Source: Candidatus Planktophila lacus
Lineage (GTDB): Bacteria > Actinomycetota > Actinomycetes > Nanopelagicales > Nanopelagicaceae
Length of the DNA stretch: 64,000 nucleotides
Direction: 5' to 3'
Assembly: GCF_002288385.1 (NCBI RefSeq)
Contig: NZ_CP016783.1
Coordinates: 434,001 to 498,000 of the forward strand
Shown here piece by piece: positions 27,607-34,536 of the stretch. The stretch's first letter is position 1. Every line of letters begins with the position of its first letter. A program made the position numbers and the translations under genes. The notes under the pieces are model-generated. The model was not told where the DNA came from. It saw nothing but the letters and a program-made list of their open reading frames with translations, and ran no database searches.

Positions 27607-27642
27607 CTGTTACTCAGCAAAAGCATCCTTTTGACGAAGGGT
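27607..27642 (+). repeat. Decayed tRNA 5' half a
   Basis: GCTGTTACTCAGCAAAAGC followed by ATCCTTTTGACGAAGGG aligns with positions 6 to about 43 of the intact tRNA at 30191, including an anticodon loop with GAC. The 3' half is missing. Confidence 0.6.
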
Positions 27643-27660
27643 GATAAAGCGGTATCAGAT

Positions 27661-28737
27661 TTAGTTGGAAAATCTAATTTGGAGGTTTAATTTGATTTTA
27701 TCTACGCCCTCATCTGTATAAATAAAACCATATTTATGCTTTTTCGTGTCACCACGCTCGAAAGCTACGTTATTGAAAAGATACTCTTCAAATTTCTTTC
27801 TGTTGTACAAATAGTAAAAAACAATGTCACCATTCTTTTTCACAACAAGAATTCCGCTGAACTTAGTAGTGTCGCCATCCCATGATTTGCTAGGTCGCAA
27901 ACCCATCGCTACGGCTCCAAGAAATTCTTTTAGTTTGAAAATTGGTTGCCTTGAACCCACGGCTTCTTCTGGAAAGACATTCTGAACTGCAGCAGAGAAT
28001 GTTTTATCTCCCGTTAAATAGTATTGAAGCAGGACTTTTGCCAAATAATCAGGAAATTTCATGTCTAAAAGTGTCAAGTTTTCATAAAAATTCGGATTCG
28101 CCGTTTCCAAAAATTCAAGATGAAATCCAGCTGCATATAAAGAATTTATGTTACTAATATGTTTACCGTGCTCGAACTTTGGATAAGCTCTAGCTACATT
28201 TGGATCGTCAGGGACAATTTTATAGATGAAATTTGTAGCTCCAGAGGCATTTAAAAGAGTAGCTCTTGCACCAATTTGGGATTTTATGCTGAATCCAACT
28301 CTAGGTGTTGCTACTTGAGTGACTTGATCCTCTAAAACGAGATCCAGATCATTCTCGTGGCTGCTAGAGGCTGCACTAATTCTCGTTCTTTTCAGAAGTT
28401 GCATCAGTTCAGAACCAGTTGCCAATGCGAAAGTTTTTTTATGGGTGCCATCTGTTAATTCGTTGAGCATCAGTTCAAGAGAACGCTGTATCAGGCTGCG
28501 ATCAATATGCCCAACTTCGTTCCCACCGACCAGAATTGCGACGTCGGATGGACCAATCACATAATTTGTTTCTGGAGCATCTACGGTTTCAGCCAAGTAA
28601 ACCTGTAAGACTTTATAGAAAATCTCAGGTATAGCTGATTGTTCTTCATCAGCAGCAAATGCTCCGCCATGGACCAATAAATATCCGAGAGTATAAAGTT
28701 CGCTCCACTCACCAATATTTCCCCGTGGGTCAGGCAT
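27661..28737 (-). CDS. Type II restriction endonuclease, HpaII-like (predicted CCGG)
   Basis: A 358-aa protein, the same length as R.HpaII, with features of the RE_HpaII family: GNIGEWSELYTLGYLL at the N terminus, GFSIKSQIGARATLLNASG and TNFIYKI in the centre and KKHKYGFIY near the end. Such enzymes cut unmethylated CCGG; the recognition site is inferred from the family. Its start lies 1 base after the methyltransferase stop. The gene is visibly richer in A and T than its neighbours, which suggests transfer. Confidence 0.85.
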   Translation of the reverse strand: MPDPRGNIGEWSELYTLGYLLVHGGAFAADEEQSAIPEIFYKVLQVYLAETVDAPETNYVIGPSDVAILVGGNEVGHIDRSLIQRSLELMLNELTDGTHKKTFALATGSELMQLLKRTRISAASSSHENDLDLVLEDQVTQVATPRVGFSIKSQIGARATLLNASGATNFIYKIVPDDPNVARAYPKFEHGKHISNINSLYAAGFHLEFLETANPNFYENLTLLDMKFPDYLAKVLLQYYLTGDKTFSAAVQNVFPEEAVGSRQPIFKLKEFLGAVAMGLRPSKSWDGDTTKFSGILVVKKNGDIVFYYLYNRKKFEEYLFNNVAFERGDTKKHKYGFIYTDEGVDKIKLNLQIRFSN

Positions 28738-28738
28738 A

Positions 28739-29605
28739 TTATCCCCTGGGATTCTCTAGGGAGTAAATAATCTGTTTCGCATAATCTTGAATCGCAGAAA
28801 CCGCGACACTGTTTCCCAGTTGCTTCATTGCCGCTATATCAGAAACTGGAAATTTGAAACTTGCTGGAAATCCTTGCATTTTTAAACCTTCACGTGGAGT
28901 AAGGCGCCTGACTTTGCCATTCACGCGATACCCATCCCAGTTGCGGCGGTCATCAATTGGCGACGTTCTCCCCCCAACGCGGAGTGTGTAACCGATTTCA
29001 CGATCAACTTTCCCGTCCATCACGTCGGACATGTTGAATTTTAGTTCCCGTTTTTTTGGAAATTCAAAGACCGTATCAGGATTTCGGAATCCAACCATAA
29101 ATAGTCTTGGTCGATGTTGAGGTAATCCATGGTCTGAGGCCTTAACAATCGCATGGTGGAATGAGTAGCCGAGATCCTCCGTTAGAGTCTCTTTAATTGT
29201 TTGAAAGGTTCTTCCACCGTCATGCGAGTAAAGTCCTCGCACGTTTTCTAAGAAGAATGCCTTTGGCTTCTTTATTTTGATAATTTCGGCAATATCGAAG
29301 AATAGGGTGCCACGTGTATCTTCAAATCCCTTTTTGAAGCCTGCCTGACTAAACGGTTGGCATGGAAATCCGCCAGTTAAAATGTCAAAGTTTGGAATAA
29401 TTGATTTCTTCACTTGCGTTATGTCGCCAACAAAGTTGTTGGACTTAAACAACTTTGGAGAAATCTTCTTAAAGTTCGCCTCGTAAGTAAGCCGCGCATC
29501 CTCATCCCATTCAGATGCGAAAACGCACTCTGCGCCAGCTTTATGGAAGGCTAAATGGAAGCCGCCAATTCCAGCGAAAAGGTCGATAAATTTGTACTTA
29601 GACAA
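28739..29605 (-). CDS. DNA (cytosine-5) methyltransferase, partner of the HpaII-like nuclease
   Basis: A 288-aa C5 methyltransferase with all main motifs: FIDLFAGIGGFHLAF (I), GGFPCQPFSQ with catalytic Cys82 (IV), ENVRGL (VI), QHRPRLF (VIII) and KQLGNSVAV (X). It protects host sites from the adjacent nuclease. The TTG at 29605 is chosen because AGGAG lies five bases upstream and motif I then begins near residue 6, as is usual. A GTG at 29695, overlapping the upstream gene's stop, would add 30 residues. Confidence 0.9.
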   Translation of the reverse strand: MSKYKFIDLFAGIGGFHLAFHKAGAECVFASEWDEDARLTYEANFKKISPKLFKSNNFVGDITQVKKSIIPNFDILTGGFPCQPFSQAGFKKGFEDTRGTLFFDIAEIIKIKKPKAFFLENVRGLYSHDGGRTFQTIKETLTEDLGYSFHHAIVKASDHGLPQHRPRLFMVGFRNPDTVFEFPKKRELKFNMSDVMDGKVDREIGYTLRVGGRTSPIDDRRNWDGYRVNGKVRRLTPREGLKMQGFPASFKFPVSDIAAMKQLGNSVAVSAIQDYAKQIIYSLENPRG

Positions 29606-29694
29606 TGCTTCTCCTCTTAATGATCCGACTTTATCTGCTGACAGGGCTGAAATCTGCTCGGAAACGTTCGTTGCGTGTATTTCGGTTGAATTCA

Positions 29695-29979
29695 CTACCG
29701 ATGCTTCCCAACCTGTTTTAACTTCCGCAGCGCTTTCGGCGTGATCTTGCCACCGAAAGTTCCGCGCTTTGGTGCAGTGAGAAAGCCGATATCCATTGCA
29801 GTGCTCACGCATTCTCCGATGAATTCTTCGGGGAGGACGAGTTCGTAGGCGAGGTCGATAACGGGGATCTGTGAACCGGTGAGGACTACGCGGTTATAGA
29901 GCCAAGCGATTTCAAGGAGGTATTCCTCGCTATCGGAGTCGGGTGTAAGGGTGCGGGCGCGTTCGAGTGCGAAGTCCAT
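29695..29979 (-). CDS. Small winged-helix-like protein upstream of the methyltransferase
   Basis: A 94-aa basic protein. Residues 24-90 (LLEIAWLYNRV..IPVIDLAYEL..FIGECVSTAMDIGFLT..GGKITPKAL) read like a helix-turn-helix plus wing. It ends at the possible GTG start of the methyltransferase and begins the minus-strand cassette, so it may be its regulator, the place a C protein often holds, though it does not resemble known C proteins. The ATG has TAGATT six bases ahead. Confidence 0.6.
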   Translation of the reverse strand: MDFALERARTLTPDSDSEEYLLEIAWLYNRVVLTGSQIPVIDLAYELVLPEEFIGECVSTAMDIGFLTAPKRGTFGGKITPKALRKLKQVGKHR

Positions 29980-29985
29980 GTGGGG

Positions 29986-29991
29986 AATCTA
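29986..29991 (-). promoter_or_regulatory. -10 box TAGATT, promoter of the restriction-modification cassette
   Basis: On the minus strand TAGATT ends six bases before the ATG at 29979. Confidence 0.5.
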
Positions 29992-30016
29992 TGGGTGGGG
30001 TGTGACATGGGGAGAG

Positions 30017-30050
30017 AAAGCGAAAACCCCGCCATTGCTGACGGGGTTTT
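30017..30050. repeat. 34-bp direct repeat with hairpin b
   Basis: Identical to 30332-30365. It contains AAAACCCCG pairing with CGGGGTTTT (30023-30031 and 30042-30050), a terminator-like hairpin. Confidence 0.9.
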
Positions 30051-30052
30051 CT

Positions 30053-30086
30053 GCTGTGCTCTTAAGAGCACCTCTATGACGAAGTA
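30053..30086 (+). repeat. Decayed tRNA 5' half b
   Basis: It follows hairpin b. AGAGCACCTCTATGACGAAG (30065-30084) is identical to 20 bases of the intact tRNA (30211-30230). The 3' half is missing. Confidence 0.8.
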
Positions 30087-30190
30087 GTAAAAGGATATCA
30101 AAAAGTTCTTAATTCTATTCTCGAAGTTATACACAGTTAAGAGATTAAAAAATTTGACTCAGCCAGATGGCATTTAAGTTGCGCATGTGT

Positions 30191-30267
30191 CTGGCTGTAG
30201 CTCAGCGGATAGAGCACCTCTATGACGAAGAGGACGGTCGTGGGTTCGAATCCCGCCAGCCAGACCA
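30191..30267 (+). tRNA. tRNA-Val (anticodon GAC)
   Basis: A complete cloverleaf: acceptor CTGGCTG/CAGCCAG, D arm GCTC-AGCGGATA-GAGC, anticodon stem CCTCT/AGAGG with loop ATGACGA, T arm GTGGG-TTCGAAT-CCCGC, discriminator A and encoded CCA. The anticodon GAC (30224-30226) gives valine. Position 1 is C and the variable region has six bases, both slightly unusual for tRNA-Val, so charging is inferred from the anticodon only. Confidence 0.85.
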
Positions 30268-30274
30268 CACATTA

Positions 30275-30314
30275 GAGGCCCTGGGATTTCGTCACCCGGG
30301 GCTTCTTTGTTTTT
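30275..30314 (+). terminator. Terminator of the tRNA
   Basis: GAGGCCCTGGG pairs with CCCGGGGCTTC (one G-T and one T-G pair), followed by TTTGTTTTT. The loop and 3' arm closely match the terminator after the mycoredoxin gene. Confidence 0.85.
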
Positions 30315-30331
30315 ATTTGAAGTTATGTGGA

Positions 30332-30365
30332 AAAGCGAAAACCCCGCCATTGCTGACGGGGTTTT
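30332..30365. repeat. 34-bp direct repeat with hairpin c
   Basis: Identical to 30017-30050. The two copies bracket the intact tRNA. Confidence 0.9.
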
Positions 30366-30367
30366 TC

Positions 30368-30404
30368 GTTGTAGCTGCGGATAGAGCGCCTTCTGACGTA
30401 GTGC
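30368..30404 (+). repeat. Decayed tRNA 5' half c
   Basis: GTTGTAGCTGCGGATAGAGC followed by GCCTTCTGACGTAGTGC aligns with the 5' half of the intact tRNA, with small deletions; GCGGATAGAGC is identical. No 3' half follows. Confidence 0.75.
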
Positions 30405-30439
30405 ATTTACTTTAACAAACATTTATCAGTGTGCGCCAG

Positions 30440-30445
30440 TACTCT
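30440..30445 (+). promoter_or_regulatory. -10 box TACTCT, leaderless start
   Basis: TACTCT ends six bases before the ATG at 30452. Confidence 0.5.
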
Positions 30446-30451
30446 TAGGGC

Positions 30452-30691
30452 ATGTCATTTGTTATGTATTCAACTAGCTGGTGTGGTTACTGTAAGCGTT
30501 TGAAATCTCAATTAGGTGAACTCGGAGTTACTTTTGAAGAGATCAACATTGAGGAAGTACCGGGAACGGCTGAGATCGTTGAGAAGGTAAATGGTGGCAA
30601 TCGCACGGTGCCGACTTTGGTTTTCTCAGATGGAAGTGCGATGACCAATCCTTCGGCTAAAGAAGTTGTTGCGAAGTTGGCATCGCTTTAA
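30452..30691 (+). CDS. Mycoredoxin / glutaredoxin-like protein
   Basis: A 79-aa thioredoxin-fold protein. The active site is WCGYC (Cys11 and Cys14), followed by KRLKSQL; TVPTLVFSDG holds the cis-proline. Size and motif match actinobacterial mycoredoxin-1, which reduces mycothiol-protein mixed disulfides. A general glutaredoxin role cannot be excluded. It is single and probably leaderless, with its own terminator. Confidence 0.9.
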   Translation: MSFVMYSTSWCGYCKRLKSQLGELGVTFEEINIEEVPGTAEIVEKVNGGNRTVPTLVFSDGSAMTNPSAKEVVAKLASL

Positions 30692-30720
30692 TTGCGCTAA
30701 CTGGATATATTTAACGCTGA

Positions 30721-30760
30721 AAGAAGCTCCGGATTTAGTCACCCGGGGCTTCTTTCTTTT
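30721..30760 (+). terminator. Rho-independent terminator after mycoredoxin
   Basis: AAGAAGCTCCGG pairs with CCGGGGCTTCTT, then TCTTTT. About 30 bases nearly match the tRNA terminator at 30275. Confidence 0.85.
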
Positions 30761-30791
30761 GTAGGTATTCCTAAATGTCGGTCGCTGGCTT

Positions 30792-30797
30792 TAGGAT
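30792..30797 (+). promoter_or_regulatory. -10 box TAGGAT, leaderless start
   Basis: TAGGAT ends six bases before the GTG at 30804. Confidence 0.5.
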
Positions 30798-30803
30798 CAT
30801 TGC

Positions 30804-32417
30804 GTGAAGCGCATAGTGAAATTGATTGCGGTAGTTTTGCCGCTGACATTGATAGCGAGCAATTCTTATGCTGCAGTTAAACCTGGTGCGGCCTGTAAGA
30901 AGGTTGGACAGATCACTACCGTTTCGGGAAAGAAGTACACCTGCGTTAAAAAGGGTAAGGCGTTTGTTTGGGATAAGGGTTCAGTTGTTTCCAAGCCATT
31001 ACAAACAAAGCCATCTTCTCCCGCTCAACCAGAGCCGGTTGCTACAAAGAGCGCTGAACCCGTAGCTGCAAAGGTTGATTACTCGAAAACTTTTTCAACC
31101 GACCAGGGCTATTACACAGACTTTAGCGGCCCCTGCCAAGAGGATCGCGCACTGGATGTTGCGCTAGCAGAGATCCAGAAGTACTTCACTGATTTTCAAT
31201 GGTGTGCCGGTCAAATGCGCATCAATAAATACGAATTGGGCAAAGATCGACCAAGTAGCACTTACGATGCAAAAACGTTGTTCAGCGATACGGAACCTTG
31301 CAAATTAGTCACGCCAACAGGAGTTCAAGGAAGTCTGGGATACACCACCGCAGAGCCGTGGCGCAATCAGTACGACTCGATTCGAAAATTCCCTTCACCG
31401 AACGCGGTTATTCAACTCATTCCAGTCTATTCAACCGATAGCGCACAACCCAAGAATTCACCTGCTCAAGACTACGACGTCTATATGAAGTTGCTCAAAG
31501 ACTGGTTTGAATATTCGGCTGACTTTCCATCATCGGTAGATATAAGAATTCCGGATCAGTATATAAAAATGAATTCCAAGTTAGGTGACTATAAGATTGT
31601 CCACACTGCGCGCCACGATGCTCCAAATCACGTTCGCTTTAATCGCGATCTTGTCGCTGCCGTTGATCCGGTTATAGATTTCAAGGGCGTGAATATCGTC
31701 ATCGTTGTACCCCCTGCTGGCTCAGATGCGAGCATTCTCGCGCAAGCATCAATTGGTTCCCTAAACACTGCAGAGGGATTTGTCGCCCTGGGTTCAACTC
31801 AACAGGCGCACCTGGCTGCTAATCCAAATAGAGAATTTTTGTCTGAGCTAGGTCATCCATTTTGGTGGATACACGAGCTCTTTCATGCTGGTGTCGGATT
31901 TGATGATCATTACGGCGATAAGTTGCAGAACATCAATACCGAGTACGGCATGGGTTGGCTCACCATGATGACGCCATGGGGTGGAGATTTAACCACTTGG
32001 GAAAAGTGGCGACTTGGTTTCATCAAAGATTCGCAAGTTCAGTGCGTAACAAAAGGTGGTTCAAGCATCCATTGGATTGCGCCATCTACTGTTCAAACGA
32101 ATGAAAGCAAATCAATCATTATTCGAGTCTCTGCCACCAAGGCGATAGTTGTTGAAACACTTCGACCTGCAGGTCTTTACTACAAACTTCCTAAGCAGAG
32201 CCAAGGCGCCTTGGTTTACGAATTGGATATAACCGAGACACGTCACGGTTTTGGAATGAAGTTATCTCTACCGATCGGGCGAACGGTCACCAGTGAGCCA
32301 TTCTTTATGGCGTCATACCCGTTGAAGCAGGGCGAGAGCACAATTTCTAATGGGTACAAAATAACGATTGTTGAGTCAGGGACTTTTGGAGATATTGTTA
32401 AGGTAGAAAAAGTTTAG
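30804..32417 (+). CDS. Secreted HExxH metalloprotease-like protein with N-terminal Cys module
   Basis: A 537-aa exported protein. A signal peptide (KRIVKLIAVVLPLTLIASNSYAA) is followed by a module at about residues 27-58 with PGAACKKVGQ, YTCVKKGK and FVWDKG, then a Pro/Ser linker. The body carries HELFHAGVGFDDHYG (His357, His361), a zinc site resembling M6/immune-inhibitor-type proteases, with GMGWLTMMTPWGGDLTTWEK downstream. Proteolysis is inferred. The same N-terminal module opens the cytochrome-b5-like protein at 34.5 kb. The start is GTG. Confidence 0.75.
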   Translation: MKRIVKLIAVVLPLTLIASNSYAAVKPGAACKKVGQITTVSGKKYTCVKKGKAFVWDKGSVVSKPLQTKPSSPAQPEPVATKSAEPVAAKVDYSKTFSTDQGYYTDFSGPCQEDRALDVALAEIQKYFTDFQWCAGQMRINKYELGKDRPSSTYDAKTLFSDTEPCKLVTPTGVQGSLGYTTAEPWRNQYDSIRKFPSPNAVIQLIPVYSTDSAQPKNSPAQDYDVYMKLLKDWFEYSADFPSSVDIRIPDQYIKMNSKLGDYKIVHTARHDAPNHVRFNRDLVAAVDPVIDFKGVNIVIVVPPAGSDASILAQASIGSLNTAEGFVALGSTQQAHLAANPNREFLSELGHPFWWIHELFHAGVGFDDHYGDKLQNINTEYGMGWLTMMTPWGGDLTTWEKWRLGFIKDSQVQCVTKGGSSIHWIAPSTVQTNESKSIIIRVSATKAIVVETLRPAGLYYKLPKQSQGALVYELDITETRHGFGMKLSLPIGRTVTSEPFFMASYPLKQGESTISNGYKITIVESGTFGDIVKVEKV

Positions 32418-32480
32418 GTGCTCGCAATTTAAGACGCAGGTGAATACTCCGAGACCTTTAAGTGAAAATTAGGGAGCCGC

Positions 32481-32987
32481 ATGAAGAAGATAATTGCAGC
32501 AACTCTGGCTCTGACTTTGCTTGGCATGGCGCCGGCAGCTGCGCATCAACCGGTGGATTTGTTAAATAGCGACACCACGCCAAGTGCTGGGCCTCTGTTG
32601 GTGGATGGCACAGTCTCATTTGCGGTGCGCGCATCATTTACTAAGGCTGGACAGAAGAAGGCATTTCGCGCCGCCTTAAAAGAAGGCGATCAGTTGGATG
32701 TTCAATACCTAATCATTGATAAGAAGCCAGAGAATAAACTGAAGAATTCTAAATTACCGCTACTGGTTATAACTTCGCCGTCGGGTAAGAAGACAACAAT
32801 GAAATTCACCGAGCGAACTGAGTTCTTGGAAACTTATAGTCGGACCATGTATTTGTATTTATCGCGCATTAGCGAAGTCGCAGAACCTGGGATCTATAGC
32901 TTCATGATCACTGCGCGTACTAAATCTGCGATAACGCTCGGGGTTGGTGCGAGAGAAGTGCCTGGCGAAGTTCTGCGCGGGCAATGA
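32481..32987 (+). CDS. Small secreted protein of unknown function
   Basis: A 168-aa exported protein with a clear signal peptide (MKKIIAATLALTLLGMAPAAAH). The mature part is beta-rich, with PLLVITSPSGKKTTMKF and YSFMITARTKSA, reminiscent of an Ig-like fold. No family is recognised. AGGGAG precedes the ATG. The stop overlaps the DoxX start (ATGA). Confidence 0.7.
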   Translation: MKKIIAATLALTLLGMAPAAAHQPVDLLNSDTTPSAGPLLVDGTVSFAVRASFTKAGQKKAFRAALKEGDQLDVQYLIIDKKPENKLKNSKLPLLVITSPSGKKTTMKFTERTEFLETYSRTMYLYLSRISEVAEPGIYSFMITARTKSAITLGVGAREVPGEVLRGQ

Positions 32988-33385
32988 GATTCGTCCAAGG
33001 TTTTGCACGGGTAGCCCTAGGTATTGCGCTTGGGTATGCGGGGTTTACACATTTAACTTCTAGCCGTTTGGAATTTCAGGCACAGGTTCCGAACTGGGTT
33101 CCATTTAGCGCTGACTTTGTGGTTCTGGCATCTGGTGTGGTGGAGATTGTCTTGGGTCTGGCGTTGGTCTTTTTAGTTAAGTACCAAGTGCAAGTGGGTT
33201 GGGTTGTGGCTGCGTTCTTTGTGGCGATCTTTCCGGGAAATATCTCGCAGTATGTAAATGGGATAGATGCATTTGGGTTAGATACCGACCGGGCGCGGTT
33301 GGTGCGTTTGTTCTTTCAGCCGCTGCTTGTGGCGTGGGCGCTATGGGCAACTGGGGCGTGGCGAGCGGTTCGACGGGCGAGGTAA
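32984..33385 (+). CDS. DoxX-like membrane protein
   Basis: A 133-aa protein with four hydrophobic helices. GIALGYAGFTHLTSSRLEFQ and PFSADFVVLASGVVEIVLGLALVF fit the DoxX/DoxD-like family. The function is not defined in most bacteria. It is translationally coupled to the secreted protein before it. Confidence 0.8.
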   Translation: MRFVQGFARVALGIALGYAGFTHLTSSRLEFQAQVPNWVPFSADFVVLASGVVEIVLGLALVFLVKYQVQVGWVVAAFFVAIFPGNISQYVNGIDAFGLDTDRARLVRLFFQPLLVAWALWATGAWRAVRRAR

Positions 33386-33397
33386 AGAACGCGGGTG

Positions 33398-33403
33398 TAC
33401 CGT
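33398..33403 (+). promoter_or_regulatory. -10 box TACCGT, leaderless start
   Basis: TACCGT ends five bases before the ATG at 33409. Confidence 0.45.
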
Positions 33404-33408
33404 TTTCT

Positions 33409-33891
33409 ATGGCAAAAAAAGAGATTGAATCTGAAGATAAAGTCTATGGAGAGAAATCCATCCTTCCACTGAAGTACGTGGACATGATGGAAGATATCTT
33501 TCACGCAGTTCTTGCACTCGCCTTGTTGGGTATCGGCATTGGCGCATTTTTCTTTAGCATCAAACGCTTAATTGAGACTGCGCCCTTCTTTCCAAATGGA
33601 ATGATCCAAGGCGTAAATGACATCTTGTTTATCGTCATCATTCTTGAAATCTTGCGCACTGTTATCTCGCGCTTTACCGATGGCGTTTACCAGCTCGATA
33701 AGTTTTTGATTATTGGTGTCATCGCTGCTGTGCGACATATCTTGACGGTGGGCGCATCGCTTACCTTGCAGACAGGCAAGAGCGATGTGGCATTTGAGCG
33801 CGCGATTTACGAGATGGGGTTAAATGCCCTGATAGTTGTTGCTTTGGTATTTGCGATCTTCTTATCGAAGAGCGCGCATCGCCGTAAGTAG
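33409..33891 (+). CDS. PsiE-family membrane protein
   Basis: A 160-aa protein with four hydrophobic segments. It matches the phosphate-starvation-inducible PsiE family: FHAVLALALLGIGIGAFFFSI, ILFIVIILEILRTVISRFTDG and AAVRHILTVG. The biochemical role is unknown. The frame is open from 33199, but that part overlaps DoxX; ATG 33409 has a -10 box at the leaderless distance. Confidence 0.8.
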   Translation: MAKKEIESEDKVYGEKSILPLKYVDMMEDIFHAVLALALLGIGIGAFFFSIKRLIETAPFFPNGMIQGVNDILFIVIILEILRTVISRFTDGVYQLDKFLIIGVIAAVRHILTVGASLTLQTGKSDVAFERAIYEMGLNALIVVALVFAIFLSKSAHRRK

Positions 33892-33893
33892 AA

Positions 33894-34016
33894 CTACTCG
33901 AAATCTCCGCCGCGGCCGGTAAGGCGCTTCGGGTCTTTGCGCGGCCGATCAAAACGCGTTGCCAGAGCAATGACCGCTATCGCATTGATGGCAATTAAGA
34001 CAAGACCGATCTTCAT
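33894..34016 (-). CDS. 40-aa membrane miniprotein
   Basis: Encodes one hydrophobic helix (MKIGLVLIAINAIAVIALAT) and a charged tail (RFDRPRKDPKRLTGRGGDFE). Its ATG shares one base with the stop of the upstream gene (TAATG), so it is translationally coupled to that membrane protein. Such coupling argues that it is real. The function is unknown. Confidence 0.65.
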   Translation of the reverse strand: MKIGLVLIAINAIAVIALATRFDRPRKDPKRLTGRGGDFE

Positions 34017-34393
34017 TAGGCGCCTAGTACTGCCCAGACAACGAGAGCGAAGATTGCAATATCAAATGCGATGATCGCAATTGCTGAAAGTGAAACAAGG
34101 CCGCGTGAATCTGCGATCTTTTCAGTCATTGCAGATGGCTTCTCTACTTTGCGAAGATCAACGATCAACGCTTCGCCTTCACGCACTGCTGCGTATTGGC
34201 TGATAGTTGCAAGGATTCCGGTAACGGCTGCAACGCCAAGGGCTAAGTACTTCGCGCCATCTGATGCGGTTTCAAAGGAACCGATTGCAGCAAGAGCGAC
34301 AATTGCAATAAGAACTAGAGCTGGGGCAACTTGTGCCTGAATGATTTGAAGACGTAGGTGGTTCCACTGCTTGATAAGTGACTTTTCGTCCAT
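34016..34393 (-). CDS. Small integral membrane protein
   Basis: A 125-aa protein with an N-terminal amphipathic part (MDEKSLIKQWNHLRLQIIQA) and about three hydrophobic helices (PALVLIAIVALAAIGSF, YLALGVAAVTGILATI, SLSAIAIIAFDIAIFALVVW). The ATG at 34393 is preferred over upstream starts because of AGAGGA before it. No family is recognised. It is co-translated with the 40-aa protein. Confidence 0.75.
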   Translation of the reverse strand: MDEKSLIKQWNHLRLQIIQAQVAPALVLIAIVALAAIGSFETASDGAKYLALGVAAVTGILATISQYAAVREGEALIVDLRKVEKPSAMTEKIADSRGLVSLSAIAIIAFDIAIFALVVWAVLGA

Positions 34394-34524
34394 GAGCGTT
34401 TCCTCTCCAAGAAACTCTGTTATCCGTTTGGATACCTTAAAGGTTAGGCGCACGGAAGGAGAAGTGCGACCTGAAAAATCCATGTGAATTTTGGTTCTAG
34501 CGCGCATAGCCCAGCACGCTGGTT

Positions 34525-34530
34525 TACCCT
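34525..34530 (+). promoter_or_regulatory. -10 box TACCCT, leaderless start
   Basis: TACCCT ends six bases before the ATG at 34537. Confidence 0.5.
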
Positions 34531-34536
34531 TTCGCT

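Noticed and set aside
29606-29812. N-terminal extension of the methyltransferase
   Set aside because: Most of it is antisense to nothing but in another frame of the 94-aa gene, and family members start close to motif I. TTG 29605 has a strong ribosome site.
33199-33408. Upstream extension of the PsiE frame
   Set aside because: It lies over the DoxX gene in another frame; the ATG at 33409 has a promoter at the leaderless distance and starts the recognisable family.
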